Source: CBDDKZ01 sp965230415
Lineage (GTDB): Bacteria; Bacteroidota; Bacteroidia; Cytophagales; JAAEPT01
NCBI GenBank assembly: GCA_965230415.1
Contig: CBDDKZ010000005.1
Span: 930,001-994,000 of the forward strand
Reading direction: 5' to 3'
DNA: 64,000 nt
Of the stretch, positions 52,895-63,800 are shown piece by piece. How positions within the stretch are numbered: position 1 is the stretch's first letter; every line of letters begins with the position of its first letter. A program made the translations under genes and the position numbers. The notes beneath the pieces were generated by a model. The model saw only the letters and a program-made list of their open reading frames with translations, ran no database searches and was not told the DNA's origin.

Positions 52895-53476
52895 TTATGC
52901 TGCTGAACTTTGGCCATATTGTCGCACCTTATTTATCCACTTTTGTCGTTGGTTATCACTCGCACTTTTGATTGGTGCAAATAGCTTTGTACCCGTTACT
53001 TTTATTCCACAAAACTCCAATATATTTTTTCTCATCAGACGTAAACCGGCCGATCGGTATACCAATTTGTAATACCACACAGGTGTATCCATAGTAATGA
53101 TTACCTGTGCTGTTTTACCCTGCAACAGCTTGTCCCATAATGCAGAATTTTCCCGGTATTTGAAAGCGAAGCCGGGTAGAAATACACGGTCAAAAAAACC
53201 TTTGAGCAGTGCAGGCATAGAACCCCACCAATTGGGGTAAACGAATACCAAATGATCTGCTTCCTGTATTTTTGTCTGTACTTCCAGTAAATCGGGCTCT
53301 AACTCTGTTCTTTTCTGATAACCGAATCTCAAATTGGGGTCAAAATTCAATTCGCACAAATTCACCAATTCAACAGCAGCATTTACTGACGCTGCACCTT
53401 CTTGGTATGCTGTGGCCAGCGCGTTACAATAGCTATTTGCATTGGGATGCCCGTTAATAATCAATGTCTTTTTCAT
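52895..53476 (-). CDS. NAD(P)H-dependent flavodoxin-fold oxidoreductase
   Basis: The 193-residue protein begins LIINGHPNANSYCNALA and has QEADHLVFVYPNWWGSMPALLKGF, the NQO/KefF/MdaB-type FMN or FAD quinone-reductase pattern. It should reduce quinones or aromatic nitro compounds using NAD(P)H. It starts 86 bp downstream of a Crp-like regulator gene on the same strand, a natural regulator. Confidence 0.9.
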   Translation of the reverse strand: MKKTLIINGHPNANSYCNALATAYQEGAASVNAAVELVNLCELNFDPNLRFGYQKRTELEPDLLEVQTKIQEADHLVFVYPNWWGSMPALLKGFFDRVFLPGFAFKYRENSALWDKLLQGKTAQVIITMDTPVWYYKLVYRSAGLRLMRKNILEFCGIKVTGTKLFAPIKSASDNQRQKWINKVRQYGQSSAA

Positions 53477-53562
53477 AATACTTTCGTTTAATGTTCTATC
53501 AAATATCGAACATCAACTGTCGGTATCAATTGACATATATCAAGAAAGTAACTGCAAAGAAT

Positions 53563-54108
53563 TTATACGCTGATGGTTTTCCGAACGCGGCTCAGCGTTT
53601 CGGCTTTAATTCCTAAAAAACTGGCAATATGTCGAAGTTGCACAATATTAACCAATGCCCCGTATTTCTCCATAAACCATAGGTAACGTTCTGTAGCATT
53701 AGACTGAAGCATTTTCGAAATGCGAAAATCCTTTTCAAGACAAATTTGCTCTATTAGTTTTCTACCAAAGGTGTTGACCGCTTCATCTTGTGCAAAAGCT
53801 TGCATTAAATCTTCATAGGAGATCAATAAGACAATACTATCCGTAATAGATTCTATAAACTCCAAAGCCGGACTCTGTGTATAGAACCCATAGTAGGAAC
53901 TGCAGTACCCCTCCGGCTCATAAAACTGAAGTGTAATATCATTGCCTTCATAATCGATTTGATAGGTACGCAAATAACCTTCTCTTACCAGTGCAATATA
54001 AGGGAACAAATCCCCGGCCTTGCACAGGTGTTCTCCTTTTTTTAGGCTTATCTTATGTTTCTCAAATTTCGCTATGTGTTCACTTATAAAAGAAGGGAGT
54101 GTTTCCAT
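53563..54108 (-). CDS. Crp/Fnr-family regulator
   Basis: The 181-residue protein starts at ATG 54108; a GTG upstream would add 10 residues. It has a beta-roll (about 15-115) with GDLFPYIALVREGYLRTY and a short C-terminal winged helix (RHIASFLGIKAETLSRVRK). The helix-turn-helix is minimal, but length fits the small Bacteroidota Crp group. It lies upstream of the quinone reductase gene on the same strand, which suggests local control. Confidence 0.9.
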   Translation of the reverse strand: METLPSFISEHIAKFEKHKISLKKGEHLCKAGDLFPYIALVREGYLRTYQIDYEGNDITLQFYEPEGYCSSYYGFYTQSPALEFIESITDSIVLLISYEDLMQAFAQDEAVNTFGRKLIEQICLEKDFRISKMLQSNATERYLWFMEKYGALVNIVQLRHIASFLGIKAETLSRVRKTISV

Positions 54109-54254
54109 AATATAGGTATTTTGACTTCCAATATACACTTTGCTGATTTATAAAGAACACTTCTTGTTAGTAAATAGTGAAAGAGCGAGCACCGAGGTGC
54201 TCACCCTCTCTGAACTATTTAACTTGAACCTAAATTTAAATATTCTAAAGTGGA

Positions 54255-56693
54255 TTAATTCATCCTTGATTTTTCTTCTTCAGCACCTGCCTTGCGCTGC
54301 TTTTTACCTTTTAGCTTATTGTTACCTAAGCTTTTGGCATAAGTAAGTTTAAAGATGCGGAAATTCCCTGATTCTGATTTAAACTGTACAAACGATTTGG
54401 CATCGAAAGCATCGCGGGTAAGTGTACCGCCGTAATTGTCAACTACTATCCCTTTAAAGACGTCTGTTACTGCAAATTGTAAACTTCCCCAGTTTTTAGG
54501 GAGGACCTTTTTCACCCCAAAATTCAATTGACCAAACCCTCTGCGATCGATTGCCCCGTCATAGAAGTCTGAAAGGTAAAATCCGGACAATTCTATGGTA
54601 AAATTCTTAGGCAGCATAAAGTTGTTTCCACCATTAAGCATAAAGAAGTTGTAAGGTTTAACCACGTTGTTTTCCAGGTGTATAATTTCAAATTCCCTGC
54701 GACCAATACTACCACCTATCATGAGGTTCCACCATTTGCTAATTTGAAAAGGTAATGCAAACTCCAATGCCAAGCTTCGCTGATAACCCATGTTTTGAGG
54801 ACTAATAATAACCAAATCACTTTCAGGATCTTCACTTATTTGTCCACCGGCGATTGGGTTTTGCTCATTCATAAATACCAATGATAAACTCTTGCCCTTA
54901 TTGCTGTAACCCACTTTAATATTATCTGTTAATGCCGGTCTCAGTAATGGATTACCTCCAAATACAGAAGTAGGATCGTTATACATCACATACGAAGCAA
55001 GGTTTCTGTAACTCGGGCGTGTTATTCGTCTGGTATAGGCAAAGGTCATTTGAGCGCTTTGAGACAGGTAACGTGTCACAAAGACAGAAGGAAACAATTT
55101 CCCGAAACTACGATCTGGCGTAGCATCACTAAAATCACGATCCCAGTATTCATAACGTAAGCCTGCCACTACTTTGGTTACGGAGTCAAGCTGATAGGTA
55201 CCATTTACATAAGCCGCTCCAATGCTCTCTTTGATCTGAATAGCAGAACCACCCCTGGAATCTGTAATCCACTCACCATTGTCCTGTTGTTCAATAACAG
55301 CATCGTTCTCTGAAAATGAATAGGTAGTTTTTGCTCCTGTTTCAAATTTCAGCTTATTACTCAAATTACTCTCAAAATCCAGTTTTAATACCCCTACATT
55401 CAAATCTGTAAAGCTTGACCCCCTGTATTCTGTAGCATAAAACTCATCTTGAGGAACAAATACCTCTCCATTTATATTCTTGTACTCATTCGTAGCTGAA
55501 GTAATTCCTGCGCCCTTATAAACGAGGTACTCGGCGTCGGCATGCAATTCTGATTTTTCACCAACTTTAGTCGACATAAAAACGGAACTGTTAATATTTT
55601 CATTGTCGTAATCTCCGATGGAATTAATGAGAACGGCTGTGGCAGAGTCGGGACCAAATGTGTAATAGCCATCTGTATACATATCGTACACTGAATTTGA
55701 CGGATTATACATCACATTTAAACCTGCATTCGTTTTATCATTGAAATCGTACTCGTAACCTACATTTATCGTATGCGAGCGGTTATCTGTCACGGTTTCA
55801 TTGGATACATCAAACGTCATACGATCATCAATGATGCGCATATCACGGTCGCCAATAGCTATAAAAGAAAATAAGCCATCGTCATAATTATAGGAATATG
55901 ATCCATACAGGTAATTTTTACCTTTGCGGTAGTTAATGTTGGCACTTGCCGCGCCCTTAGCTCCATAGCCATAACCACCAGTTACGGAGAAGTTTCCGTT
56001 AACACCATCTGTTTCGCTCTTTTTTAACACAATATTGATGAGACCCGCATTACCATCCACATCGTATTTAGCTGAAGGGTTGGTGAGGATTTCTATCTGA
56101 GCCACATTATCGCCACTCATTCCTTCCAAATATTGTGTGAGTTGTTCTGGCGGAATACGAACGATTTTACCATTAATCATTACCATGGTCCCGCTCTGTC
56201 CGTTTAACGAAATCTGATTATTACGTTCATCTACAACCACTCCTGGTGAGCGTTCCAAAAGGTCAAGTAAGGTACTACCTTTTGTCATCACACTGTTCTG
56301 TACATTGACAATTGTTCCTTCGGCCGTCTTCTGAAACAAATCCTGCTTCACTTCGATTTTCACTCCTTCAAGAGCCATAGATCCAGTTTGTAACTTCACT
56401 GCTCCCAAGTCCACCGCATCTCCTTGTTTGTAATCGATAAGCTCGGATTTCCAGGTATCAAAACTAATCATATTAATTGTTATCAAGAATTTCCCATCCT
56501 TTTCAGGAGTAATACTAAACTTACCATCCACTTCACTTACTGCTCCTTTAGCTACAGAGGAATCGGGTAGTTCCAATAGTAGTACATTGGCGAAGGGAAG
56601 AGCTACTCCCTGATCGTCTTGAATGGTGCCTTTGATCTGGGCAATGGAGCTCATTGAAATCAATAATAAAATGGGTACTAAATAGATTCTCAT
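54255..56693 (-). CDS. TonB-dependent receptor-type outer-membrane protein
   Basis: I chose ATG 56693; an upstream TTG adds only 3 residues. The 812-residue protein has a signal peptide (RIYLVPILLLISMSSIAQ), a carboxypeptidase-regulatory-like beta domain (about 20-105), a plug-like region (about 115-225), and a barrel to the end. No TonB-box or SusD partner is visible, so substrate is unknown. Length and order match the Bacteroidota receptor class with OMP_b-brl_3-type barrels. It is a single gene. Confidence 0.92.
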   Translation of the reverse strand: MRIYLVPILLLISMSSIAQIKGTIQDDQGVALPFANVLLLELPDSSVAKGAVSEVDGKFSITPEKDGKFLITINMISFDTWKSELIDYKQGDAVDLGAVKLQTGSMALEGVKIEVKQDLFQKTAEGTIVNVQNSVMTKGSTLLDLLERSPGVVVDERNNQISLNGQSGTMVMINGKIVRIPPEQLTQYLEGMSGDNVAQIEILTNPSAKYDVDGNAGLINIVLKKSETDGVNGNFSVTGGYGYGAKGAASANINYRKGKNYLYGSYSYNYDDGLFSFIAIGDRDMRIIDDRMTFDVSNETVTDNRSHTINVGYEYDFNDKTNAGLNVMYNPSNSVYDMYTDGYYTFGPDSATAVLINSIGDYDNENINSSVFMSTKVGEKSELHADAEYLVYKGAGITSATNEYKNINGEVFVPQDEFYATEYRGSSFTDLNVGVLKLDFESNLSNKLKFETGAKTTYSFSENDAVIEQQDNGEWITDSRGGSAIQIKESIGAAYVNGTYQLDSVTKVVAGLRYEYWDRDFSDATPDRSFGKLFPSVFVTRYLSQSAQMTFAYTRRITRPSYRNLASYVMYNDPTSVFGGNPLLRPALTDNIKVGYSNKGKSLSLVFMNEQNPIAGGQISEDPESDLVIISPQNMGYQRSLALEFALPFQISKWWNLMIGGSIGRREFEIIHLENNVVKPYNFFMLNGGNNFMLPKNFTIELSGFYLSDFYDGAIDRRGFGQLNFGVKKVLPKNWGSLQFAVTDVFKGIVVDNYGGTLTRDAFDAKSFVQFKSESGNFRIFKLTYAKSLGNNKLKGKKQRKAGAEEEKSRMN

Positions 56694-56953
56694 GTCGTTC
56701 AAGTTAAATTCACTCCTAATATGATGGCTTTATTTCCAATATTAAATTAATAATGACCAACGGTATGATTTCTTTGACAAGACGCGTTTTTTGTATTTGC
56801 AATGCAATACAGCGCTTAATGGGGGTCAAAATCGCCGTTCATATACAAAAACATACGATACATCAGGAATATCGTACAATACATATAAATGATCAGTTTA
56901 GTAGATCCTATATTTCGTACCTTTATAATGACCCGAGCACCTAAATTAGAGTT

Positions 56954-58099
56954 ATGGCAATTTCTAACAAGTCACAAAATTGGTTTTTGAAATACAAATT
57001 ACACTATCCTCCACTATGGTTTCTTTATCACTATCTATGGTGGTCTTTCTACCATGAGAGCTTTGTAGATGTCGCCATTGGCATTTTTGAGTCGGAACGC
57101 GTATTACCCTTTTTCTCCTATATTCTCATTCACAGTATTTGTAGTTATTTTATACTTCATATATTAGTCCCTAAATTCTTATCAAAAGGCAAAATCCTGG
57201 TTTTTATTACTACACTCACCATTTCAATTGTCGTAGCAGCACTGCTTATTTTTTATTCCTTTGCTTTAAATGCACTCGTATTGGGGCAAGATTACAAAGA
57301 ATTGTATGGCATGGATGATGGCAGCTACTTTGCCATTTTCAAATTACAAACCTTCCCGGGTACCTTGATGGCAATGACCTTTGCTTTATTTATTAAACTC
57401 ACACAAAATTGGGTGCGAGCTCAAAAGCATCAGCGCAAACTGGAGAAAGAAAAACTGGAAACAGAGCTCAAATTCCTTAAATCTCAATTTAATCCCCATT
57501 TCCTATTCAATACTATCAATTCTATTTTTGTATTAATTCATAAAAACCAGGAAATGGCATCAGAGTCACTGGCCAAATTCTCAGGACTGCTCAGGTACCA
57601 GCTCTATGAATGTAATGAAGCACAAATTCCACTGGAAAGGGAACTAAGTTATTTACAGAGCTTTATTGAATTGGAAGAATTACGTCTGAATGAAGATCTG
57701 GAGTTCAAATGTGAGCTACCTACCATTCCAAAAGGCAAGTATAGTATAGCACCATTTGTGTTGATGCCTTTTGTAGAAAATGCCTTCAAACACGTATCCA
57801 AAGACGACTTACAAAAAAATTACATCGAATTAACGATGGAACTTCAAGACACTACCCTGATTTTTGACGTAAAAAATACTAAACCCATGAATCAGGCCAA
57901 ACCACGCGATGCCGTGAAAAAATTTGGCGGTTTAGGTTTGACAAACGTAAAAAGAAGACTTGAATTAGTTTACCCTAATGAATTCGAATTGAATATTAAC
58001 GATCAGGCAGAATATTACCATGTCTCATTACGTCTCAAACTTCAGGAAAGTAATAGCGATCAAAAAGAAATTAAATGGATACAATCAAATGCTTCGTAA
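56954..58099 (+). CDS. LytS/YehU-type membrane histidine kinase
   Basis: The 381-residue protein has about four membrane helices in residues 17-150, a short coiled coil, and the LytS-type His-kinase motif FNPHFLFNTINSI with the N-box PFVENAFKHV. A GGLGLTNVKRRLELVY segment closes the ATPase part. Its last 25 bp overlap the LytT-type response regulator start, so they are a coupled pair. Confidence 0.92.
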   Translation: MAISNKSQNWFLKYKLHYPPLWFLYHYLWWSFYHESFVDVAIGIFESERVLPFFSYILIHSICSYFILHILVPKFLSKGKILVFITTLTISIVVAALLIFYSFALNALVLGQDYKELYGMDDGSYFAIFKLQTFPGTLMAMTFALFIKLTQNWVRAQKHQRKLEKEKLETELKFLKSQFNPHFLFNTINSIFVLIHKNQEMASESLAKFSGLLRYQLYECNEAQIPLERELSYLQSFIELEELRLNEDLEFKCELPTIPKGKYSIAPFVLMPFVENAFKHVSKDDLQKNYIELTMELQDTTLIFDVKNTKPMNQAKPRDAVKKFGGLGLTNVKRRLELVYPNEFELNINDQAEYYHVSLRLKLQESNSDQKEIKWIQSNAS

Positions 58100-58809
58100 T
58101 TGACGATGAACCTCTGGCCAGGGAATGTATTATAAATTATTCACGAGAAATAGATTTCATAGATGTTGTCGGGGAAGGTAGTAACCCTATGGAGCTCACC
58201 AAACTTATGAACGAGCAACAGGTTGACCTGGTATTTCTTGACATTCAAATGCCCGTCATGAATGGTATAGACTATCTAAAAACGGTTCACAATCCGCCAA
58301 AAGTGATATTTACCACTGCTTACCCCAGTTATGCGCTGGAAGGCTACGAACTCAATGTGTTAGATTACCTGCTCAAACCTATCACTTTTACACGTTTCTT
58401 TCAGGCGGCATCTAAAGCGAAGGACTTCTTCAAGATGCAACATCACGGTGAAAACGAAGTAAATGCGGGTAATGACGCCGAGTCGTTTTTTATTAAGTGC
58501 GACAACAAATTCGAAAAAATAAAAATGTCGGATGTCCTCTTTGTTGAAGCTATGCAAAATTATGTTGTCGTGCATACTACACAAGGCAAAAAGCATATAA
58601 CCCTGCTCTCTTTAAAAAGCGTTGAGCAAAATTTAAATCCGGAGTTGTTTTTACGTGTACACAAGTCATACATTGTTTCAATACCACATATTGATTCTAT
58701 TGAAAATAGTGAACTGCACCTTAAAGATTTCCGAATTCCTATTAGTCGAAATTTTAAAAAAGACGTTATGGAAAGGATCCTTGGCTCTAAGTTGTGGAAC
58801 AATAAATAA
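58075..58809 (+). CDS. LytTR-family response regulator
   Basis: The 244-residue protein has a receiver (1-120) with the phospho-acceptor Asp in FLDIQMPVMNG and LLKPI. A LytTR DNA-binding domain (about 140-240) follows, with SLKSVEQNLNPELFLRVHKSYIV-type sequence. It is coupled to the LytS-type kinase and its targets are not visible here. Confidence 0.93.
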   Translation: MDTIKCFVIDDEPLARECIINYSREIDFIDVVGEGSNPMELTKLMNEQQVDLVFLDIQMPVMNGIDYLKTVHNPPKVIFTTAYPSYALEGYELNVLDYLLKPITFTRFFQAASKAKDFFKMQHHGENEVNAGNDAESFFIKCDNKFEKIKMSDVLFVEAMQNYVVVHTTQGKKHITLLSLKSVEQNLNPELFLRVHKSYIVSIPHIDSIENSELHLKDFRIPISRNFKKDVMERILGSKLWNNK

Positions 58810-58888
58810 TAGGGGCATCAATATTCAGTAACCAAATGACAAACATCAGCTTATCTATCGTGTAAAATCATTATTTTTTCGCTCAGCA

Positions 58889-58923
58889 AGTGTGATATTT
58901 ACTTCGGGTCTACAAATCACACT
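58889..58923. promoter_or_regulatory. Inverted repeat abutting the DUF2953-like start codon
   Basis: AGTGTGAT (58889-58896) and ATCACACT (58916-58923) are exact inverted copies separated by 19 bases. The second copy ends immediately before ATG 58924. It can be an operator or a leader hairpin that hides the start. Confidence 0.45.
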
Positions 58924-59418
58924 ATGTATCTTTTTTTGAGTCTTTTTATTGTCTTTTTACTTTTCATTGCAGGTGTTTTATTTGCCCGGTTTCGTTTGAT
59001 AATTAATTCTAAAAAGGACCTGATTCAACTAGACATACGCCCTTTTGTGCAACTTATCGTTTTAGCAGATGAAAACCCCATACTACAGATTAAGGTATTA
59101 TTCATCAAATTTAAAATCAACCTGTTTGAACGCCTCCTTAAGGAACGAAAAAAGCGAAAAGAAAAAGCCGGATTCAATTTCAATAGTACTGGGTCACCAT
59201 CAGCGCTCTTAAAATGTTTTGTAATAAAAAGATGTTATATCGGTCTGCCGTTCGATCAATATTATGGCGTTGCCTACACATCTCCATTATGGTTGGTACT
59301 GAATCACTATCCGGCAAGCAATATCTCTGTTTATGCCGACAATATCGACCAACCCACTGTTGACTTTCATCTTGAAGCCCGCGTGATCAAAATCATTAAC
59401 TCATTCTTTATTAAATAA
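58924..59418 (+). CDS. DUF2953-like membrane protein, partner of a GerW/YtfJ protein
   Basis: The 164-residue protein has one N-terminal membrane helix (about 1-22) and a soluble domain with RLIINSKKDLIQLDIRPFVQ and a basic patch (KERKKRKEK). In Bacillus, a DUF2953 protein (ytfI) precedes the GerW/YtfJ gene, and this gene likewise lies 7 bp before a GerW-like gene. The family call is moderate, since core residues are not fully matched by eye. Confidence 0.6.
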   Translation: MYLFLSLFIVFLLFIAGVLFARFRLIINSKKDLIQLDIRPFVQLIVLADENPILQIKVLFIKFKINLFERLLKERKKRKEKAGFNFNSTGSPSALLKCFVIKRCYIGLPFDQYYGVAYTSPLWLVLNHYPASNISVYADNIDQPTVDFHLEARVIKIINSFFIK

Positions 59419-59425
59419 TACTCAA

Positions 59426-59821
59426 ATGGAATTAAACGTAGAATCTCTATTAGACAAAGTCTTAAGTAATTTAAAATCAGAAGCAAAAACTGAAACAGTA
59501 ATTGGTGAAGAGTTCAAATTGGGCGCCTTTACCTGTGTACCTATTATTAAAATTGGCATGGGTTTTGGCGGCGGTGGAGGTGTTGGCGACTCTCCAAAGA
59601 AAGGTTCTGGTACCGGTGGTGGTGCCGGCGCCGGAATGGCTATTGCACCTGTTGCGTTTCTCGTCACTAAAGGTGATGACATTTCGTTAATTAATGTTGG
59701 CCAAAGCAAAGGTATTAACGCCATGTTTGAAAAGCTCCCTGACCTGCTCGAAAAATACATGGATCAACAACAAGCGAAAGAAAATCAAAACAGTGAGTCT
59801 TCAACTGAAGTTGAAGACTGA
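59426..59821 (+). CDS. GerW/YtfJ-family protein
   Basis: The 131-residue protein has the GerW-family pattern: VIGEEFKLGAFTCVPIIKIG and a glycine-rich MGFGGGGGVGDS segment, then GAGAGMAIAPVAFLV. A disordered acidic tail follows. GerW is a sporulation protein in Firmicutes, but nonsporulating Bacteroidota carry relatives of unknown role. It is coupled to the DUF2953-like gene. A strong hairpin lies just downstream. Confidence 0.88.
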   Translation: MELNVESLLDKVLSNLKSEAKTETVIGEEFKLGAFTCVPIIKIGMGFGGGGGVGDSPKKGSGTGGGAGAGMAIAPVAFLVTKGDDISLINVGQSKGINAMFEKLPDLLEKYMDQQQAKENQNSESSTEVED

Positions 59822-59833
59822 TATGCTAATCAG

Positions 59834-59862
59834 TGAAGCAGTATTATAAAAATACTGCTTCA
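59834..59862 (+). terminator. Hairpin after the GerW-like gene
   Basis: TGAAGCAGTATT (59834-59845) and AATACTGCTTCA (59851-59862) form a perfect 12-bp stem with a 5-base loop, 12 bp after the stop. The tract after it is only modestly T-rich. Confidence 0.55.
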
Positions 59863-59999
59863 TCTGGTATATCAGTCTCCTTTTGGTTTTTCTCTCCTAA
59901 ATTGCAATTCCTTCCTTTTCTATTCTATTATCCGAATAAAAGACTTAAGTTCGCATGCTCTTAGGCCAAAAGCATTGTATCAATTAATTCCAAAATCAA

Positions 60000-60665
60000 A
60001 TGAACTTAAGCCCCCCCTTTCTTATTACATTACTGTTTGCTTTTATCTTCACCTCTGGATTCGCTGGAACTAATGCCGGACTGAACCTTTCGAAGGTAGC
60101 TAGTAGAAAAAAGCACGTAGAAAACGGTCATTTTGTACTAGGCAGTGTATCTACTCATGGCGTTCCATATATGGGCCTACAGGTATTCCAATATGGGGGA
60201 GGCATTGATTTCGGGTCCATGTTTTTTCTTACCGATTTTGACTCCCGTGGTGACATGGGATTTGGAGCTCGTTTTAATTGGATTGGCATCAATGTCTCAG
60301 CAGGTATGGACAACAGTGGTTCTTACAAAGTCGGCGCACAATCGCTTAGCGGCAGTGTAGTCAATCCTGGCGTTCAATTCTCTTACTCCTTCAGCGACCA
60401 CTTCGGTGTAGATGCTTACTTTCAGTTTTTTCCCACTTATGCATTCGGGAGAAGAACATCAGGATTTGGCGGAAGCACATCGGCAGCCTATAGAAATAAT
60501 TCTTATGGCCTGGAAAAAGGTTTTGGATTTGCCCTTCGCATGGATGCCTTTTATGTAGGCCTCGACTACAAATATGGCAAGTTAAAAAGTAGAAATATTG
60601 ATACGGATAACATAACTGACGTTCAATCGGATCACGTACGTATTTTGATAGGAGCTAAGTTTTAA
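60000..60665 (+). CDS. Small secreted beta-barrel-like protein
   Basis: The 221-residue protein has a signal peptide (PFLITLLFAFIFTSGFAG). Repeated Gly/aromatic strands follow (MGFGARFNWIGINVSAGM, FGVDAYFQFFPTYAFG, FALRMDAFYVGLDYKYG), ending IGAKF, a typical barrel terminus. I do not recognise a family. It is a single gene between the GerW-like operon and the Lhr helicase gene. Confidence 0.7.
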   Translation: MNLSPPFLITLLFAFIFTSGFAGTNAGLNLSKVASRKKHVENGHFVLGSVSTHGVPYMGLQVFQYGGGIDFGSMFFLTDFDSRGDMGFGARFNWIGINVSAGMDNSGSYKVGAQSLSGSVVNPGVQFSYSFSDHFGVDAYFQFFPTYAFGRRTSGFGGSTSAAYRNNSYGLEKGFGFALRMDAFYVGLDYKYGKLKSRNIDTDNITDVQSDHVRILIGAKF

Positions 60666-60675
60666 ATACAGGACC

Positions 60676-60704
60676 GGAAATCCGTTTTTTATCAACTGAT
60701 TTCC
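60676..60704 (+). terminator. Weak hairpin after the small barrel gene
   Basis: GGAAATC (60676-60682) pairs with GATTTCC (60698-60704) around a 15-base loop that includes TTTTTT; T-rich sequence follows. Confidence 0.3.
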
Positions 60705-60768
60705 AGTTTCTCTTTTCCATACCAGTTGTCAGAACCTTTTTCTCAGTAGTTCTTGTTATTATTTGGAA

Positions 60769-60815
60769 TATTGTGGACAATACACGATATTACTAATATT
60801 ATTAGTTTAAACTAA
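60769..60815. promoter_or_regulatory. Two dyads upstream of the Lhr helicase gene
   Basis: TATTGTGGACAATA (60769-60782) and TTAGTTTAAACTAA (60802-60815) are both near-perfect or perfect palindromes. The second ends 3 bases before ATG 60819. They could be operators; the binding protein is unknown. Confidence 0.35.
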
Positions 60816-60818
60816 ACA

Positions 60819-63800
60819 ATGAAACTACAACTCTTCCACCCGGCAATTAACAGCTGGTTTAATGAGCGTTTCACCACCCCCACCGACGTGCAATTGGGGG
60901 CCTGGACGCCTATTAAGCAACATAAAAACACACTTATTGCTGCCCCAACCGGGTCTGGTAAAACCTTGGCTTCATTCCTGGCCGTTATAGACCAGCTAAC
61001 AGATCGAGGGATAAAAGGATGCCTGGAAGAAAAAACTTATGTAGTATATGTTTCCCCACTCAAAGCATTGAGTACGGATATTGAAAAAAATTTGCAAGGG
61101 CCTCTAAAAGGCATTCAGGAAGCACTGATTGCCAGCGGCCAGCTGGGAATTGAAATCAAAGCCGGACTGCGTACGGGAGACACCTCCCCTGCAGCACGCA
61201 GCGCAATGATCAAACACCCTCCACACATTCTCGTCACTACTCCTGAATCATTATTCTTATTGGTCACCAGCAAGAGAGGCAGACAAATGCTCGCTACGGT
61301 AGAGCACCTCATTGTGGATGAAATACACGCCATGGTGGAAGACAAGCGGGGATCACACCTGGCCCTCACTCTGGAACGCCTGGAGGCTTTAACAGAAAAC
61401 CCTTTGCAAAGAATTGGCATTTCGGCAACTCAAAACCCCATCAGCGAAACAGCAAAATTTCTGGTAGGCAACAGGCACATTTCTGAGAAAGACGAAGCAT
61501 TGTGCGAAATAGTGGACACCGGTCACCAGCGCAAACTGGACTTGACGCTGGAGGTACCTGACTCACCTTTGACAGCAGTAATGGCCAATGAAGTCTGGGG
61601 AGAATACCACGACAAAATTGAGCGACTTATTAAGGCTCACAAGACCACTTTAATATTCGTAAATACACGCAGACTATCTGAGCGGCTGGCTCATGACCTG
61701 CGGGCAAGATTAGGCGACACCGCTGTAACGGCGCACCATGGCAGCCTCAGTAAAGAACAGCGGCAAGATGCTGAAAACAGACTACGCGCAGGAGAGCTCA
61801 GTGCTTTAGTTGCCACGGCATCTCTGGAATTGGGTATCGACATAGGCCATATCGACCTGGTTATACAAATAAGCTCACCAAGAAAAATTGCCACCTTCCT
61901 TCAACGTGTCGGTCGTGCGGGACACCAGGTTGGTGGGTTGCCCAAAGGTATTCTGTTTCCACTTACACGAGATGACCTGGTGGAATGCACAGCATTACTC
62001 GATAGTGTACGTAGAGGCGAATTGGACAAATTAATCATTCCTGATGAACCTGTCGACATTTTGGCACAGCAGATCATAGCATGTGCGGCCTGTGAGGACC
62101 TGCACGAAGATGAGCTTTTCACGATAATCAAAGGGGCTTACCCTTATAAAAACCTGAGCAGACACCACTTTGATCAGGTGCTGGAAATGCTCTCACAAGG
62201 TTATACTAACAGAAGAGGATTTAAACGCGCCTACCTCCACCGCGATCGCATAAATCAGCGCTTAAGGGGTAGTAAAGGTGCACGTTTAGCTGTGCTACAA
62301 TCTGGCGGTGCCATTCCGGATTTATTCGATTTCGACGTTATTCTTGAGCCATCGGGAACCTATGTTGGATCTATCAACGAAGATTTTGCCATAGAGAGCG
62401 TCCCCGGAGATATCTTTCAGCTTGGGAATAGTTCCTGGCAAATTCTAAAGGTCGAAAACGGCAAAGTACGTGTTGCCGATGCTGCGGGGCTGCCTCCGTC
62501 TCTCCCTTTTTGGCTGGGAGAGGCTCCTGGAAGAAGCGTTGAATTATCAGCAGCAGTTTCTCGTCTGAGAGGACAAATGAACGACTTATTTGATACTGCA
62601 ATGGGAATGGTTGTAGATGATAGCGGCCAACTAAAAACAAACATACCCGATACTGAAGAAGACGAGCAGTACGAAAAGTATAAAGTTCCGGCCATTGCAT
62701 GGCTTACCGAAGCCGTCGGCCTTCGAAATGAAGTCGCCGATCAACTTGCTTCGTATCTCCTCACCGCAAAATTGGCTTTGGGAGAAATCCCCACACAAGA
62801 GTCATTGATGCTCGAACGCTTCTTCGATGAAGCCGGCGACATGCATCTGGTAGTCCATTCTCCTTTTGGCAGCGACATGAATACAGCATGGGGACTGGCC
62901 TTAAGAAAACGCTTTTGCAGAGGTTTCAACTTTGAGTTACAAGCTGCAGCCACCGAAGATGCGATTATATTATCCCTCAGTCAGACACACAGTTTTGCCC
63001 TAGAAGACATTTATAAGTACCTAAAATCAAAAACAGTACGCAATCTCACCGTGCAGGCACTACTCGACAATCCCATTTTTGGTATAAGATGGCGCTGGAA
63101 TGCAACGCGGGCTATGGCCGTGCTCAGAAACAGGAACGGACATAAAGTACCCGCCCCTTTACAACGCATGGAAGCTGAGGACCTTATTGCCCTCGCATTC
63201 CCAGACCAAATTGCCTGCCTGGAAAACATTCAGGGAGACCGCGAAATTCCTGACCACCCTTTAGTACGTCAAACTATTCACGACTGCCTTACAGAGGCCA
63301 TGGATATCGACCTCCTGGAAGAAACTATTACAAAAATGGAACAAGGGGATCTACGCTTGCTCACGGCCGATTTAAGAGAACCTTCACCGCTGGCCCAGGA
63401 AATCATCAACGCAAAACCTTACGCTTTTTTGGATGAAGCCGGATTAGAAGAACGCAGAACACGAGCGATAAAATCACGACAATGGCTCGATCCTGCTGAA
63501 GCCAAGGAGCTGGCCAAATTAAGCCCTGAAGCTATACAGCTCGTTAAAAAGGAGGCCTGGCCGCAGGCAAATAATGCCGATGAACTTCATGACGCCCTGG
63601 TCTTGCTCGGATACATGAGCCCTGAAGAATATGGACCCGCCATAGAAAGCCATGCCTGGGACACGTACTTCAACCAACTTGTATTGGCAAAAAGGGCCTG
63701 CGTACTAAAAACTGCACAGGAAATTGAACTATGGGTCGCAGCAGAACGCTTACCGGAATTGCTGGAGGTGTTCCAGGGAGCAACTCTAAATCCGGAAATT

